A stretch of DNA of 64,000 nucleotides from contig UCHD01000002.1 of assembly GCA_900472175.1 (NCBI GenBank), positions 109,986-173,985 of the forward strand, given 5' to 3'. Positions within the stretch are counted from its first letter, which is position 1; each line of letters opens with the position of its first letter. Source of the DNA: Hyphomicrobiales bacterium. GTDB lineage: Bacteria; Pseudomonadota; Alphaproteobacteria; Rhizobiales; Rhizobiaceae. This document shows, in pieces, positions 17,730 through 26,613 of this stretch. Below the pieces are notes generated by a model that ran no database searches, was not told the origin of the DNA, and worked only from the letters and a program-made list of their open reading frames with translations. Made by a program: the position numbers and the translations under genes.

Positions 17730-20066
17730 ATGAACGTCATGCAGCCCATCAATCGCATCCGCGGCGGCGTCCACGAAAATGAGCGCCACGAATCCGGCCA
17801 CAAGCATGTGACGGGGACCGCCGAATATATCGATGACATTCCCGAGCCCGCTGGCACCCTGCACGCCTATCTCGGCCTGTCGCAGCGCGCCCATGCGCAG
17901 ATCCTGTCGATCGATTTTGATGCCGTCCAATCCGCGCCGGGGGTAATCGGCATCCTAACAGCCGACGACATTCCCGGCGAAAACGACGTCAGCCCGGCCC
18001 ACAAGCATGACGATCCGGTCTTTGTGACCGGCAAGGTCGAATTCCACGGCCAGCCGATCTTCGCCGTCATCGCCGAAACCCGCGATGCGGCCCGCCGCGC
18101 TGCCGCCAAGGTCAAGATCGAGTATCAGGACCTGCCGCATGTCACCGACGTGCTCGAGGCGGCGGCCGCCAATTATCCGCTGGTCATCGATCCGCTGAAG
18201 CTGGAACGCGGCGATATCGCCGCCGGATTTGCCAAGGCAAAGAACATTCTCGAAGGCGAGATGCGCATTGGCGGCCAGGATCACTTCTATCTGGAGGGTC
18301 AGATTTCCTTTGCCATCCCAGGCGAAGACGACGAGATCACGATCTATTCCTCGACCCAGCATCCGAGCGAAACCCAGCATATGGTCGGCCAAGTGCTCGG
18401 TGTCGCGTCCAATGCCGTCACCATCAATGTGCGGCGCATGGGTGGCGCTTTCGGCGGCAAGGAAACGCAGGCCAACCTGTTTGCGGCTGTTGCAGCGATC
18501 GCTGCCAAGAAATACCGCTGCGCCGTCAAGATCCGCCCGGACCGCGACGACGACATGAGCGCGACCGGCAAGCGCCATGATTTTCATGTCGGCTACAAGG
18601 TCGGATATGATGACGACGGCCGCATCGAAGCGGTCGATGCGACCTTCTCGGCCCGTTGTGGCTTCTCGGCAGACCTTTCCGGCCCGGTCACCGACCGCGC
18701 GCTGTTTCATGCCGATAACTGCTACTTCTACCCGCATGTCCGGCTGCGTTCGCGGCCGTTGAAGACCAATACCGTTTCGAACACCGCGTTTCGTGGTTTC
18801 GGCGGCCCGCAGGGCATGGTTGGCGGCGAGCGGATGATCGAGGATGTCGCCTATGCGCTGGGCAAGGACCCGCTCGAAATCCGCAAGCTGAATTTCTATG
18901 GTCGCGAAGAGCGCAACCTGACGCCCTATCACCAGACCGTTGAAGACAACATCATCGGCCGCATCATCGAGGAACTCGAAACCTCCTGCGATTATGCGGC
19001 GCGGCGCGAGGCGGTTCTGGCGTTCAACCGCAAGAGCAGCATCATCAAACGCGGTATCGCACTGACGCCGGTCAAGTTCGGCATCTCCTTCACCAAGACG
19101 GAGTATAATCAGGCCGGCGCGCTGGTGCATGTCTATGCCGATGGCTCGATCCATCTCAATCATGGCGGCACCGAGATGGGGCAGGGGCTCTATACCAAGG
19201 TGGCGCAGGTGGTGGCCGACGAATTCCAGGTCGATCTGGACCGGATCAAGGTAACGGCAACGACGACCGGCAAGGTGCCGAACACTTCGGCGACGGCGGC
19301 GTCTTCCGGCTCCGACCTCAACGGCATGGCCGCCGCCAATGCCGCCCAGCAGATCAAGGCGCGGCTGGTCACCTTTGCGGCCGAGCGCTGGAATGTCAGC
19401 GAAAACGATGTCGCGTTCGAGCCGAACACGGTCCGCGTTGGCGCCGAGCGCATCGCCTTTTCGGAGTTCATCAAGATCGCCTATGGATCCCGTATCCAGC
19501 TTTCGGCGGCGGGCTTTTACAAGACGCCGAAAATTCACTGGAACCGCTCCGAAGGCCGGGGGCGTCCGTTCTTCTACTACGCTTACGGCGCGTCGTGCTC
19601 CGAGGTGAGCGTCGATACGCTGACCGGCGAATATCAGGTCGACCGTGTGGATGTGCTGCACGATGCCGGCAAGTCGCTCAATCCGATCCTCGATATCGGC
19701 CAGGTCGAGGGTGCCTTCGTGCAGGGTATGGGCTGGCTGACGACGGAGGAGCTGTGGTGGGATGCCAAGGGACGGCTCAGAACCCATGCACCGTCCACCT
19801 ACAAGATCCCGCTCGCCTCCGACCGGCCGCGCATCTTCAACGTCAAGCTCGCCGAATGGTCGGTCAACCGGGAGGAAACGATCCGCCGCTCGAAGGCGGT
19901 CGGCGAGCCGCCGTTCATGCTGCCGATCTCGGTTTTGGAAGCAATCTCGATGGCAGCGGCGAGCGTTGCGGAGTATCGTATCGCACCGCGCATCGATGCG
20001 CCGGCGACGCCGGAGCGGGTGTTGCTCGGCATCGAGCGGCTACGCCGCGCGGCAAGAAACGGGTGA
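17730..20066 (+). CDS. xdhB: Xanthine dehydrogenase, molybdopterin-binding large subunit
   Basis: 778 residues; start chosen at the ATG after GGAGAAG, 10 bp after the xdhA stop. The aldehyde oxidase/xanthine dehydrogenase fold is clear: an a/b hammerhead at the N-terminus, then the molybdopterin domain with RRMGGAFGGKE, FRGFGGPQG and, near the C-terminus, KAVGEPPFM, which holds the catalytic Glu. It oxidises hypoxanthine and xanthine to urate with XdhA. Confidence 0.95.
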   Translation: MNVMQPINRIRGGVHENERHESGHKHVTGTAEYIDDIPEPAGTLHAYLGLSQRAHAQILSIDFDAVQSAPGVIGILTADDIPGENDVSPAHKHDDPVFVTGKVEFHGQPIFAVIAETRDAARRAAAKVKIEYQDLPHVTDVLEAAAANYPLVIDPLKLERGDIAAGFAKAKNILEGEMRIGGQDHFYLEGQISFAIPGEDDEITIYSSTQHPSETQHMVGQVLGVASNAVTINVRRMGGAFGGKETQANLFAAVAAIAAKKYRCAVKIRPDRDDDMSATGKRHDFHVGYKVGYDDDGRIEAVDATFSARCGFSADLSGPVTDRALFHADNCYFYPHVRLRSRPLKTNTVSNTAFRGFGGPQGMVGGERMIEDVAYALGKDPLEIRKLNFYGREERNLTPYHQTVEDNIIGRIIEELETSCDYAARREAVLAFNRKSSIIKRGIALTPVKFGISFTKTEYNQAGALVHVYADGSIHLNHGGTEMGQGLYTKVAQVVADEFQVDLDRIKVTATTTGKVPNTSATAASSGSDLNGMAAANAAQQIKARLVTFAAERWNVSENDVAFEPNTVRVGAERIAFSEFIKIAYGSRIQLSAAGFYKTPKIHWNRSEGRGRPFFYYAYGASCSEVSVDTLTGEYQVDRVDVLHDAGKSLNPILDIGQVEGAFVQGMGWLTTEELWWDAKGRLRTHAPSTYKIPLASDRPRIFNVKLAEWSVNREETIRRSKAVGEPPFMLPISVLEAISMAAASVAEYRIAPRIDAPATPERVLLGIERLRRAARNG

Positions 20067-20072
20067 TTTGAC

Positions 20073-20936
20073 ATGGCCGCCAAGCGCGAAGACATCAGGG
20101 ATTTCCTGCGCCGCGAGCCGGGCTGCGTATTCGTCGAAGTGACGGGTGCCGCCGGTTCGACGCCGCGCGATACCGATGCCTGGATGCTGGTGGCGGCCGA
20201 AGGCCTGTTCGGGACCATTGGCGGCGGTCAGTTGGAATACATGGCCATTGACCATGCGCGCCGCAGCCTGCGGCAGGGCGTGCCTGCCGAAGCGATGAAT
20301 GTTCCGCTCGGCCCGGAAATCGGCCAGTGCTGCGGCGGCCGTGTCGGGCTTTCCTTCACGCAGATGAGCCCCGAACTTTCCACATTCCTCATTGCGCGCA
20401 GCGATCGCGAGATGGCCGCCCGGCCTCACGTCTATGTGTTTGGCGCCGGCCATGTCGGCGATGCGCTGGCGATGGCCCTGTCGCTGGTGCCGCTGCGCAT
20501 CGTGCTCGTCGATACCCGCGAGGACGAACTGGCTGCTTCGACTGTTCCCGGCATCGAAACCTGCCTGACGGCGATGCCGGAGGCGGTGGTGCGCGACGCT
20601 CCGGCCGGAAGCTCGTTCGTTATCCTCACCCATGACCATGCATTGGATTTCCTGATCACCGCGGAAGCCTTGCGCCGCAATGATGCGGCCTATGTCGGCA
20701 TGATCGGCTCGAAGACCAAGCGCGCCACATTCAAGAGCTGGCTCTCCCGCGAGGTTGGGCGCCCGGAACTGTTCGACCGCCTGATCTGCCCGATCGGCGG
20801 CACGGCGGTGAAGGACAAACGCCCGGCGGTGATTGCCGCGCTGGCGGCGGCGGAAGTGATGGCCGCAGCGCTCAATCATGATCCAGGCGCAACTGATGTG
20901 GTCCGGAGCGGCCGCTTCACGGTGAGCGCCCGATAA
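20073..20936 (+). CDS. xdhC: XdhC, molybdenum cofactor insertion protein for xanthine dehydrogenase
   Basis: 287 residues, typical of XdhC, which binds sulfurated molybdenum cofactor and loads it into XdhB. The N-terminal XdhC/CoxI domain has GSTPRDTDAWMLV and GTIGGGQLEY. The C-terminal Rossmann fold has GAGHVGDALAMAL and THDHALDF followed by YVGMIGSKTK. Last gene of the operon, 6 bp after xdhB, and ends 4 bp from the convergent LysR gene. Confidence 0.95.
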   Translation: MAAKREDIRDFLRREPGCVFVEVTGAAGSTPRDTDAWMLVAAEGLFGTIGGGQLEYMAIDHARRSLRQGVPAEAMNVPLGPEIGQCCGGRVGLSFTQMSPELSTFLIARSDREMAARPHVYVFGAGHVGDALAMALSLVPLRIVLVDTREDELAASTVPGIETCLTAMPEAVVRDAPAGSSFVILTHDHALDFLITAEALRRNDAAYVGMIGSKTKRATFKSWLSREVGRPELFDRLICPIGGTAVKDKRPAVIAALAAAEVMAAALNHDPGATDVVRSGRFTVSAR

Positions 20937-20940
20937 CGCT

Positions 20941-21855
20941 TTATTCCAGCATCTTGCCGATCATGCGCTGACAGCGTTCGGCCATGAAATCGATCATCAG
21001 GCGGACCTTTGGGTCCTGGAAGCGTTTGTGTGGATAGATCGCGGCGAGCTGGACGCTGGCGGGTGGGGTATCTTTGAGGATTTCGACCAGCGAGCCCTCG
21101 TTGAGGTAGCTCTTTACCTCGAACAGCGGCTTGTTGATGATACCGCGGCCTTCGAGCGCCCACTGGGTCAGGACATCGCCGTCGTCGGAATCGTAGGGGC
21201 CGCCTATTTCCAGTTTGCGAGTGCCGTCCGGCGTCTGCAGCGTCCAGTAATATTCCTTCGAGCCCGGATAGCGTAAAAGCAGACAGTCGTGCTTGTCGTC
21301 GATCAGGGCGTCCGGTGTTTCCGGCGTGCCGCGTTTCGCAAGGTATCCGGGGGCGGCGCAGACGACGCGCTGGCAGTTGAGGATACCGCGCATACGCAGG
21401 TTGGAATCCTCCAGCACGCCGAGCTTGAAGGCGACATCGACGCCTTCGCTCAAGATATCGACATTGTGGTCGGAGAGGCGCAGGCGCACCTCGATGTCCG
21501 GATACTTGTCGTGGAATTCCGGAATGCCCGACGCGATCAGCCGGCGGCCGATGCCGAGCGGGGCGGTGATCCGGAGCGACCCCTTCGGATTGTGCGAGAG
21601 ATCGGCGATGGCGCTCTCGGCTTCGTTGACCGCCTCGATGATCTTGACCGCGCCCTGATAGAACACCCGGCCATGCTCGGTCGGCGACAGTTTGCGCGTG
21701 GTGCGGTTGAACAGGCGCACGCCAAGGTGCCGTTCCAGCTCCTTGATGCGATTGCTGGCGACGGCAGGCGTCACCCGCTGGTCGCGGCCGGCGGAGGAAA
21801 GGGTACCGAGTTCAACGACCCGGACAAAGACGCGCACGTTATCGAGATAGGACAT
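20941..21855 (-). CDS. LysR-family transcriptional regulator
   Basis: 304 residues. N-terminal winged helix-turn-helix (about 1-60, with SAGRDQRVTPAVASNRIKEL) and a C-terminal periplasmic-binding-protein-like effector domain (LRITAPLGIG onwards). It lies between the xdh operon and divergent puuD-guaD, with 135 bp between its start and that of puuD. The position makes it the best candidate regulator of purine breakdown; the effector (perhaps urate or xanthine) is inferred from context only. Confidence 0.9.
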   Translation of the reverse strand: MSYLDNVRVFVRVVELGTLSSAGRDQRVTPAVASNRIKELERHLGVRLFNRTTRKLSPTEHGRVFYQGAVKIIEAVNEAESAIADLSHNPKGSLRITAPLGIGRRLIASGIPEFHDKYPDIEVRLRLSDHNVDILSEGVDVAFKLGVLEDSNLRMRGILNCQRVVCAAPGYLAKRGTPETPDALIDDKHDCLLLRYPGSKEYYWTLQTPDGTRKLEIGGPYDSDDGDVLTQWALEGRGIINKPLFEVKSYLNEGSLVEILKDTPPASVQLAAIYPHKRFQDPKVRLMIDFMAERCQRMIGKMLE

Positions 21856-21912
21856 GGGGTTCTTCTACCACATTGAAAATCGAACGGCATCGGGGGCGAT
21901 CTTATAGTTTTT

Positions 21913-21921
21913 TTTGAAAGT
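21913..21921. promoter_or_regulatory. TTTGAAAGT motif before puuD, shared with two other purine promoters
   Basis: TTTGAAAGT occurs 78 bp before puuD. The same nine bases occur at 15790-15798 before the HIU hydrolase and at 10313-10321 before the purine permease. It could be a shared activator site or simply a -35-like TTGAAA element. Confidence 0.35.
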
Positions 21922-21990
21922 GTTGGGGATTAACCGGCATTTTAGCGAAGATCGCGCGATGGCAGAAAGCTCCCAAACAGGGAGGCCCAT

Positions 21991-23226
21991 ATGTACGAAT
22001 ACGCCATTGCCTGGGACTGGCTGACCTTCGCCGTCCGCTGGCTCCACGTCATCACCGCCATCGCCTGGATCGGCTCGTCGTTCTATTTCGTCGCGCTCGA
22101 CCTTGGCCTGCGCAAGCGCCCGGACCTTCCGGCTGGCGCCTATGGCGAGGAGTGGCAGGTGCATGGCGGCGGCTTCTACCATATCCAGAAATATCTCGTG
22201 GCGCCTGCCAACATGCCGGAACACCTGATCTGGTTCAAATGGGAGAGCTATGTCACCTGGCTGTCCGGCTTCGGCATGCTATGTCTTGTCTATTATGCCG
22301 GTGCGGATCTCTACCTGATCGATCCGAACGTGCTGGATGTTTCCAAGCCGGTCGCCATCGGTATCTCGCTCGCCTCGCTTGCCTTCGGCTGGATCATCTA
22401 CGACCTGCTCTGCAAGTCGCCCTTCGGCAATGACAACACGCGGCTGATGGTGGCGCTCTACTTCATTCTGGTCGCGGTTGCCTGGGGATATACGCAGCTG
22501 TTTACCGGCCGCGCCGCTTTCCTGCATCTCGGTGCCTTCACGGCGACGATCATGTCGGCCAACGTGTTCTTCATCATCATGCCGAACCAGCGCATCGTCG
22601 TCGCCGACCTCATCGCCGGCCGTACGCCGGATGCGAAATACGGCCGGATCGCCAAGCAGCGCTCGACGCATAACAACTACCTGACGCTGCCCGTCCTGTT
22701 CCTGATGCTGTCGAACCACTATCCGCTGGCTTTCGGCACCCAGTTCAACTGGATCATTGCTTCGCTGGTGTTCCTGATGGGCGTCACCATCCGGCACTAT
22801 TTCAACACCCGCCACGCCAACACCGGCAACCCGACCTGGACCTGGCTCGCCACCGTGCTGCTCTTCATCGTCATCATGTGGCTTTCGACGGTGCCGAAGA
22901 TCCTCACCGGCGCGCCTGAGCAGGCCTCGGCCGCGCAGCAGCCGTTCGTGACCGCGGAAGCCTTTCCGAAGGTGCGCGATACGATCCTCGGGCGCTGCGC
23001 CATGTGTCATGCGCAGGAACCGGGCTGGGAGGGCATGATCAAGCCGCCGAAGGGCGTGGTGCTGGAAACCGACGCCGAGATCGCCGCCCATGCGCGGGAA
23101 ATTTACCTGCAGGCAGGGCGCAGCCACGCGATGCCGCCGGCCAACGTGACGGCGGTGACCGACGACGAGCGCAAGCTCTTGGTCGCCTGGTACGAGACAG
23201 TTGTGAACGGAGGAAAAACCCAATGA
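21991..23226 (+). CDS. puuD: Membrane-bound urate hydroxylase with C-terminal cytochrome c domain
   Basis: 411 residues. The N-terminal half has about eight or nine transmembrane helices (DUF989/urate oxidase N-terminal family; AIAWIGSSFYFVALDL, WFKWESYVTWLSGF). The C-terminal domain carries one c-type haem motif, CAMCH, at residues 336-340. PuuD oxidises urate to 5-hydroxyisourate and passes electrons to the respiratory chain, replacing soluble uricase in many alphaproteobacteria. It overlaps guaD by an ATGA junction, so the two are translationally coupled. Confidence 0.93.
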   Translation: MYEYAIAWDWLTFAVRWLHVITAIAWIGSSFYFVALDLGLRKRPDLPAGAYGEEWQVHGGGFYHIQKYLVAPANMPEHLIWFKWESYVTWLSGFGMLCLVYYAGADLYLIDPNVLDVSKPVAIGISLASLAFGWIIYDLLCKSPFGNDNTRLMVALYFILVAVAWGYTQLFTGRAAFLHLGAFTATIMSANVFFIIMPNQRIVVADLIAGRTPDAKYGRIAKQRSTHNNYLTLPVLFLMLSNHYPLAFGTQFNWIIASLVFLMGVTIRHYFNTRHANTGNPTWTWLATVLLFIVIMWLSTVPKILTGAPEQASAAQQPFVTAEAFPKVRDTILGRCAMCHAQEPGWEGMIKPPKGVVLETDAEIAAHAREIYLQAGRSHAMPPANVTAVTDDERKLLVAWYETVVNGGKTQ

Positions 23227-24557
23227 GCGAACTCCTGATCCGTGGACGGGTGCTGACCTTTCTCGATGAACCCAAGGGCATTGACGACACAGCATCCTAT
23301 CTGACCGTGGACGATGGCGCGGTTCTGGTGCGCGACGGAAAGATCACCGCCATCGGCGATTATGCCGATATCAGCAAGGTGGCTGGTCCCGGCGTTGCGC
23401 TGGCCGATCACCGGCCGCATCTCATCCTGCCCGGGCTGATCGACACGCACCTGCATTTTCCGCAGACACAGGCGATCGCATCCTATGGCGCGCAGCTTCT
23501 GGAGTGGCTGAACACCTATATTTTCGTCGAGGAACAGAAATTCGCCGAGCCGGAACATGCGGCCTTCATCGCCGGGCGGTTCATGGACGAGCTTCTGTCG
23601 AACGGCACGACCACGGCGGTTGCCTATTGCTCGGTGCATCCGCAGAGTGTGGACGCCTATTTCACCGCAGCGGAACAGCGCGGCATGCTGATGGTCGGCG
23701 GCAAGGTGATGATGGACCGCAATGCGCCGGATGCGCTGCGCGACACGCCGCAGAAAGGCTATGACGAGACCAAGCGGCTGATCGGCAAATGGCACGGCCG
23801 GGGCCGGGCGCATTATGCCATCAGCCCGCGCTTTGCCATCACCTCGACGCCAGAACAAATGGAAATGAGCCAGGCGCTGGTGGCCGAACACCGCGATTGC
23901 TACGTGCAGACGCATCTGTCGGAAAACCGGGACGAGATCGCCTTTGCCACCTCGCTCTATCCTGATGCCAAGGATTATACCGACATCTATGCCCGCTACG
24001 ATCTTCTGACGGACAAGACGCTGCTGGGGCATTGCATCTATCTCAGCGACCGGGAGATTTCGGTTCTGGCGGAAACCGGCGCGGTCGGCGTGTTCTGCCC
24101 GACCTCCAATCTCTTCCTCGGTTCCGGCCTGTTCGACCGCGACCGGTTCGACAGGCTCGGCGCGCGATGGTCGGTGGCGACCGATGTCGGGGCCGGCACC
24201 AGCTTCTCGATGCTGGAGACGATGGACGAGGCCTACAAGGTCTTGCATCTGCAGGGCCAGCGCCTGTCGCCGCTCAATTCCTTCTATCGCATGACGCTCG
24301 GCAATGCCCGGGCGCTCGGACTTCAGGACCGCATCGGCTCGCTGCATGTGGGCGCTGACGCTGATATCGTCGTGCTGGACTCGAGCGGCAAATCGGCAAT
24401 GGACCTGCGCATGCGCACGGCAAAATCGCTGACCGACGAATTGTTCATCCTGCAGACGATGGGTGATGACCGCTGCGTGGCCGAAGTCTATGTGGCGGGC
24501 AAGGCGATGAAGAAGCGCAAAGTTGGTGCTTCGGTCCGGACGCTGGAGACGGCGTAA
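23223..24557 (+). CDS. guaD: Guanine deaminase
   Basis: 444 residues; the ATG overlaps the puuD stop (ATGA). An amidohydrolase of the TrzN/AtzA/guanine deaminase group: zinc ligands in DTHLHFPQ, then HLSENRDEIAF, GHCIYLSDRE and the Asp in TDVGAGTSFSML. It deaminates guanine to xanthine in the cytoplasm, feeding xanthine dehydrogenase. Transcription probably ends at the GC-rich hairpin just downstream. Confidence 0.94.
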   Translation: MSELLIRGRVLTFLDEPKGIDDTASYLTVDDGAVLVRDGKITAIGDYADISKVAGPGVALADHRPHLILPGLIDTHLHFPQTQAIASYGAQLLEWLNTYIFVEEQKFAEPEHAAFIAGRFMDELLSNGTTTAVAYCSVHPQSVDAYFTAAEQRGMLMVGGKVMMDRNAPDALRDTPQKGYDETKRLIGKWHGRGRAHYAISPRFAITSTPEQMEMSQALVAEHRDCYVQTHLSENRDEIAFATSLYPDAKDYTDIYARYDLLTDKTLLGHCIYLSDREISVLAETGAVGVFCPTSNLFLGSGLFDRDRFDRLGARWSVATDVGAGTSFSMLETMDEAYKVLHLQGQRLSPLNSFYRMTLGNARALGLQDRIGSLHVGADADIVVLDSSGKSAMDLRMRTAKSLTDELFILQTMGDDRCVAEVYVAGKAMKKRKVGASVRTLETA

Positions 24558-24564
24558 GGTGTAC

Positions 24565-24588
24565 ACCCTCCCCTTGAGGGGGAGGGGC
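24565..24588 (+). terminator. Hairpin after guaD
   Basis: CCCTCCCC, loop TTGA, GGGGGAGGG, immediately after the guaD stop codon. It is stable but lacks a T run and may belong to the adjacent mosaic repeat. Confidence 0.4.
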
Positions 24589-24594
24589 GTTCTC

Positions 24595-24724
24595 ACTTCT
24601 CCCCAGCGGGGAGAAGTGTCGAGCGGATGCGAGACGATGAGGGGGCGTTTCGGCCAACACGGAGTTCGCGGCCCCCTCATCCGGCCCTGCGGGCCACCTT
24701 CTCCCCGCTGGGGAGAAGAGGGAG
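24595..24724. repeat. Rhizobial intergenic mosaic element (RIME-like), copy 1
   Basis: About 130 bp bounded by short hairpins (CTTCTCCCC with GGGGAGAAG) at each end, with an internal block GCGAGACGATGAGGGGGCG and its partial complement CCCCTCATCCGG. The same arrangement recurs at 29735-29868 in this window. This matches the general look of RIME-type palindromic repeats of rhizobia and agrobacteria; the family name is from memory. Confidence 0.75.
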
Positions 24725-25391
24725 GATGCCGTTGCTTCCACGCCCTATAGCCACGCCCGGAAAGATCCGCCGTGGTTTTGTCTGGTGCTTATTTGGCCGG
24801 GGCGCTGGAAAGTGCCGGAGCTAAATAAGTTTATATGACGCCTTCCGGCACCCCGTTCGGTGTCTTTTGCCGCGCTTCTCAGGTTCTTCTGCGCTTTCCG
24901 CTCTGACAGGAAAGCCTCCAATGCCCCAGCCCGGCCGCTTATCCGCCAAGCCTTTCAATCCGGCGGGGTTTGGCCCTGGGCCGTCCAAGGACGGCGTGAT
25001 CACCCGGCACGCCCGGTTCATTTGCGAACCGGAGGAGAACCACCTTTCACGCAGCCCCGGGGATTGTGCGCGCGTTTCGCCAAACCGTCCGGGCACCGGC
25101 CCCATCTCGCCGGCAACGCAAACCGGTGTATCCGTGATGGGACGACGTGAGTATGGCACGGGTTTTCAGGGCGGGGATTTGCGGGGATGTTTTTTCTATC
25201 AAGGGCCGGGAAAAGTGGGGCCATCGCATCGGGACGTCCCCGTTATCAGTGATAAAATCGCCGCTCCTTTCCAAATTTGCGTCCATCGTACGTAAGAAAG
25301 ATCGGATTCAATCTTTGTTGGTAATTTTCCGTTAGGAATTGAATTCAGTGGGGCGGGTGCCGCCTGTTTATTGTTTTGCGTACGGGGTCTC
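24725..25391. other. About 670-bp stretch with no recognisable gene
   Basis: The longest unexplained gap in the window. An inverted repeat GTGCCGGA (24812-24819) with TCCGGCAC (24844-24851) is visible. Open frames of about 140 residues on the plus strand (24867-25295) and 112 on the minus strand (24821-25159) look like chance products of GC-rich DNA: neither shows a recognisable domain or a good ribosome site. I looked for tmRNA, RNase P, SRP and cobalamin-riboswitch signatures and saw none. The last 100 bp are AT-richer and probably hold the promoter of the lysozyme gene. Confidence 0.5.
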
Positions 25392-26411
25392 ATGCGTTTT
25401 TCGGCTGTTCCAGCGATCCTTCTTGCCGGCCTACTCATGGCGGGCTGCACATCGAGTTCCGGGCCGGAAAGCCTGGTGAGCGGACTGCCGTCGAAAGAGA
25501 CGACCAGTTCCGTCGTTGCGGCGCCCGTGCCTGCGGCCGATGTCGGCGCTGTGATTGCGCAGGCTGAAAGCCATCCCGAGCAACTGGCCTGGGCAGGGCA
25601 GGTGCCGCAGTCGCAGGCGTTTGAATCCATGTCGACCCAAGGCATGGCGGTTCCGGCTGAGCGGCCGGTGGCGATGATCATGCCGGATGATCCGGTGACC
25701 AGCACCAAGCGGACCCGCCGCGGGCAAATCTACAGCCATCAGTTCCGCGACGCGCATCCGATCAATTTCGGCAAGGCTTCACCGCGCAAGCTCGCCGTAC
25801 ACGGCGTCGATGTATCGCGCTGGCAAGCAAACATGGACTGGGCGAAGCTACGCACGCAAGGCGCCAACTTCGCTTATATCAAGGCCACCGATGGCGGCGA
25901 TCATCTTGACCCGATGTTCAAGACGAACTGGAAGCGGGCGAAGGATGCCGGGCTGAAGCGCGGCGCCTATCACTTCTTCTACTGGTGCCGGACGGCCGGC
26001 GAACAGGCCGACTGGTTCATCCGCAACGTGCCGCGCGATCCCGACGCGCTGCCGCCGGTCATCGATGTCGAATATAACGGCGAATCGAGCTGCAAATTCC
26101 GCCTGTCGCGGGCCAAGACGCTTGAGAAGATGCAGGTGTTCATGGACAAGCTTGAGCGCCACTATGGCAAGCGTCCGGTGATCTATACCGCGCCCGACTT
26201 CTACCGCGACAACCTGGCAGGCGAATTCAAGAACTATCCGTTCTGGCTGCGCTCGGTGGCAGCGCATCCGTCGCAGGTCTATCCGGGCCGCAAATGGGTG
26301 TTCTGGCAGTATTCGGGTTCGGGCCTTTCGCACGGCGTCGAGGGCCGGATCGATCTCAACGTATTCCGTGGCAGCGAAGCCGATTGGCATGATTGGGTGG
26401 CGCGGAACTGA
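25392..26411 (+). CDS. Glycoside hydrolase family 25 lysozyme (lipoprotein)
   Basis: 339 residues from the ATG. The N-terminus is a lipoprotein signal with the lipobox MAGC, then a low-complexity linker rich in Ser/Ala/Thr to about residue 130. The GH25 (1,4-beta-N-acetylmuramidase) domain follows: GVDVSRWQANMDW opens the barrel, KATDGGDHLDPMF follows, and IDVEYNG holds the catalytic Asp/Glu pair. Expected to be anchored in a membrane facing the periplasm and to cut peptidoglycan. Such genes are common as single copies in rhizobial chromosomes. Confidence 0.9.
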   Translation: MRFSAVPAILLAGLLMAGCTSSSGPESLVSGLPSKETTSSVVAAPVPAADVGAVIAQAESHPEQLAWAGQVPQSQAFESMSTQGMAVPAERPVAMIMPDDPVTSTKRTRRGQIYSHQFRDAHPINFGKASPRKLAVHGVDVSRWQANMDWAKLRTQGANFAYIKATDGGDHLDPMFKTNWKRAKDAGLKRGAYHFFYWCRTAGEQADWFIRNVPRDPDALPPVIDVEYNGESSCKFRLSRAKTLEKMQVFMDKLERHYGKRPVIYTAPDFYRDNLAGEFKNYPFWLRSVAAHPSQVYPGRKWVFWQYSGSGLSHGVEGRIDLNVFRGSEADWHDWVARN

Positions 26412-26425
26412 CCTGGTGCCGGTGG

Positions 26426-26463
26426 CCGGGCTGCGGATCGCACCGGGCGATCGGCAGCCCCGG
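26426..26463 (+). terminator. Long imperfect hairpin after the lysozyme gene
   Basis: CCGGG-CTGC-GGATCG pairs with CGATC-GGCAGCCCCGG around a short loop, starting 14 bp after the lysozyme stop. There is no T run, so terminator function is uncertain. Confidence 0.35.
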
Positions 26464-26613
26464 TCAACTTCGTGGCATCAAGGCCAGTTCCGGTGGCTGG
26501 ACTCCAGCGCGTTCGATTGTTAGAAACACCCCATATGCTTCGCAGAAGCCCGGCACGGACGACCCTGCCGCGATCCTATAGTTGGGGACGGCCCCTTGTG
26601 AGGTTCACAAGTC

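Noticed and set aside
24867-25295. A 142-residue open frame in the gap before the lysozyme gene.
   Set aside because: No ribosome site, no recognisable domain, and overlapping open frames on the other strand; typical of GC-rich non-coding DNA.
24821-25381. tmRNA, RNase P RNA, SRP RNA or cobalamin riboswitch in the unexplained gap.
   Set aside because: None of the diagnostic sequences I know for these RNAs is present on either strand.
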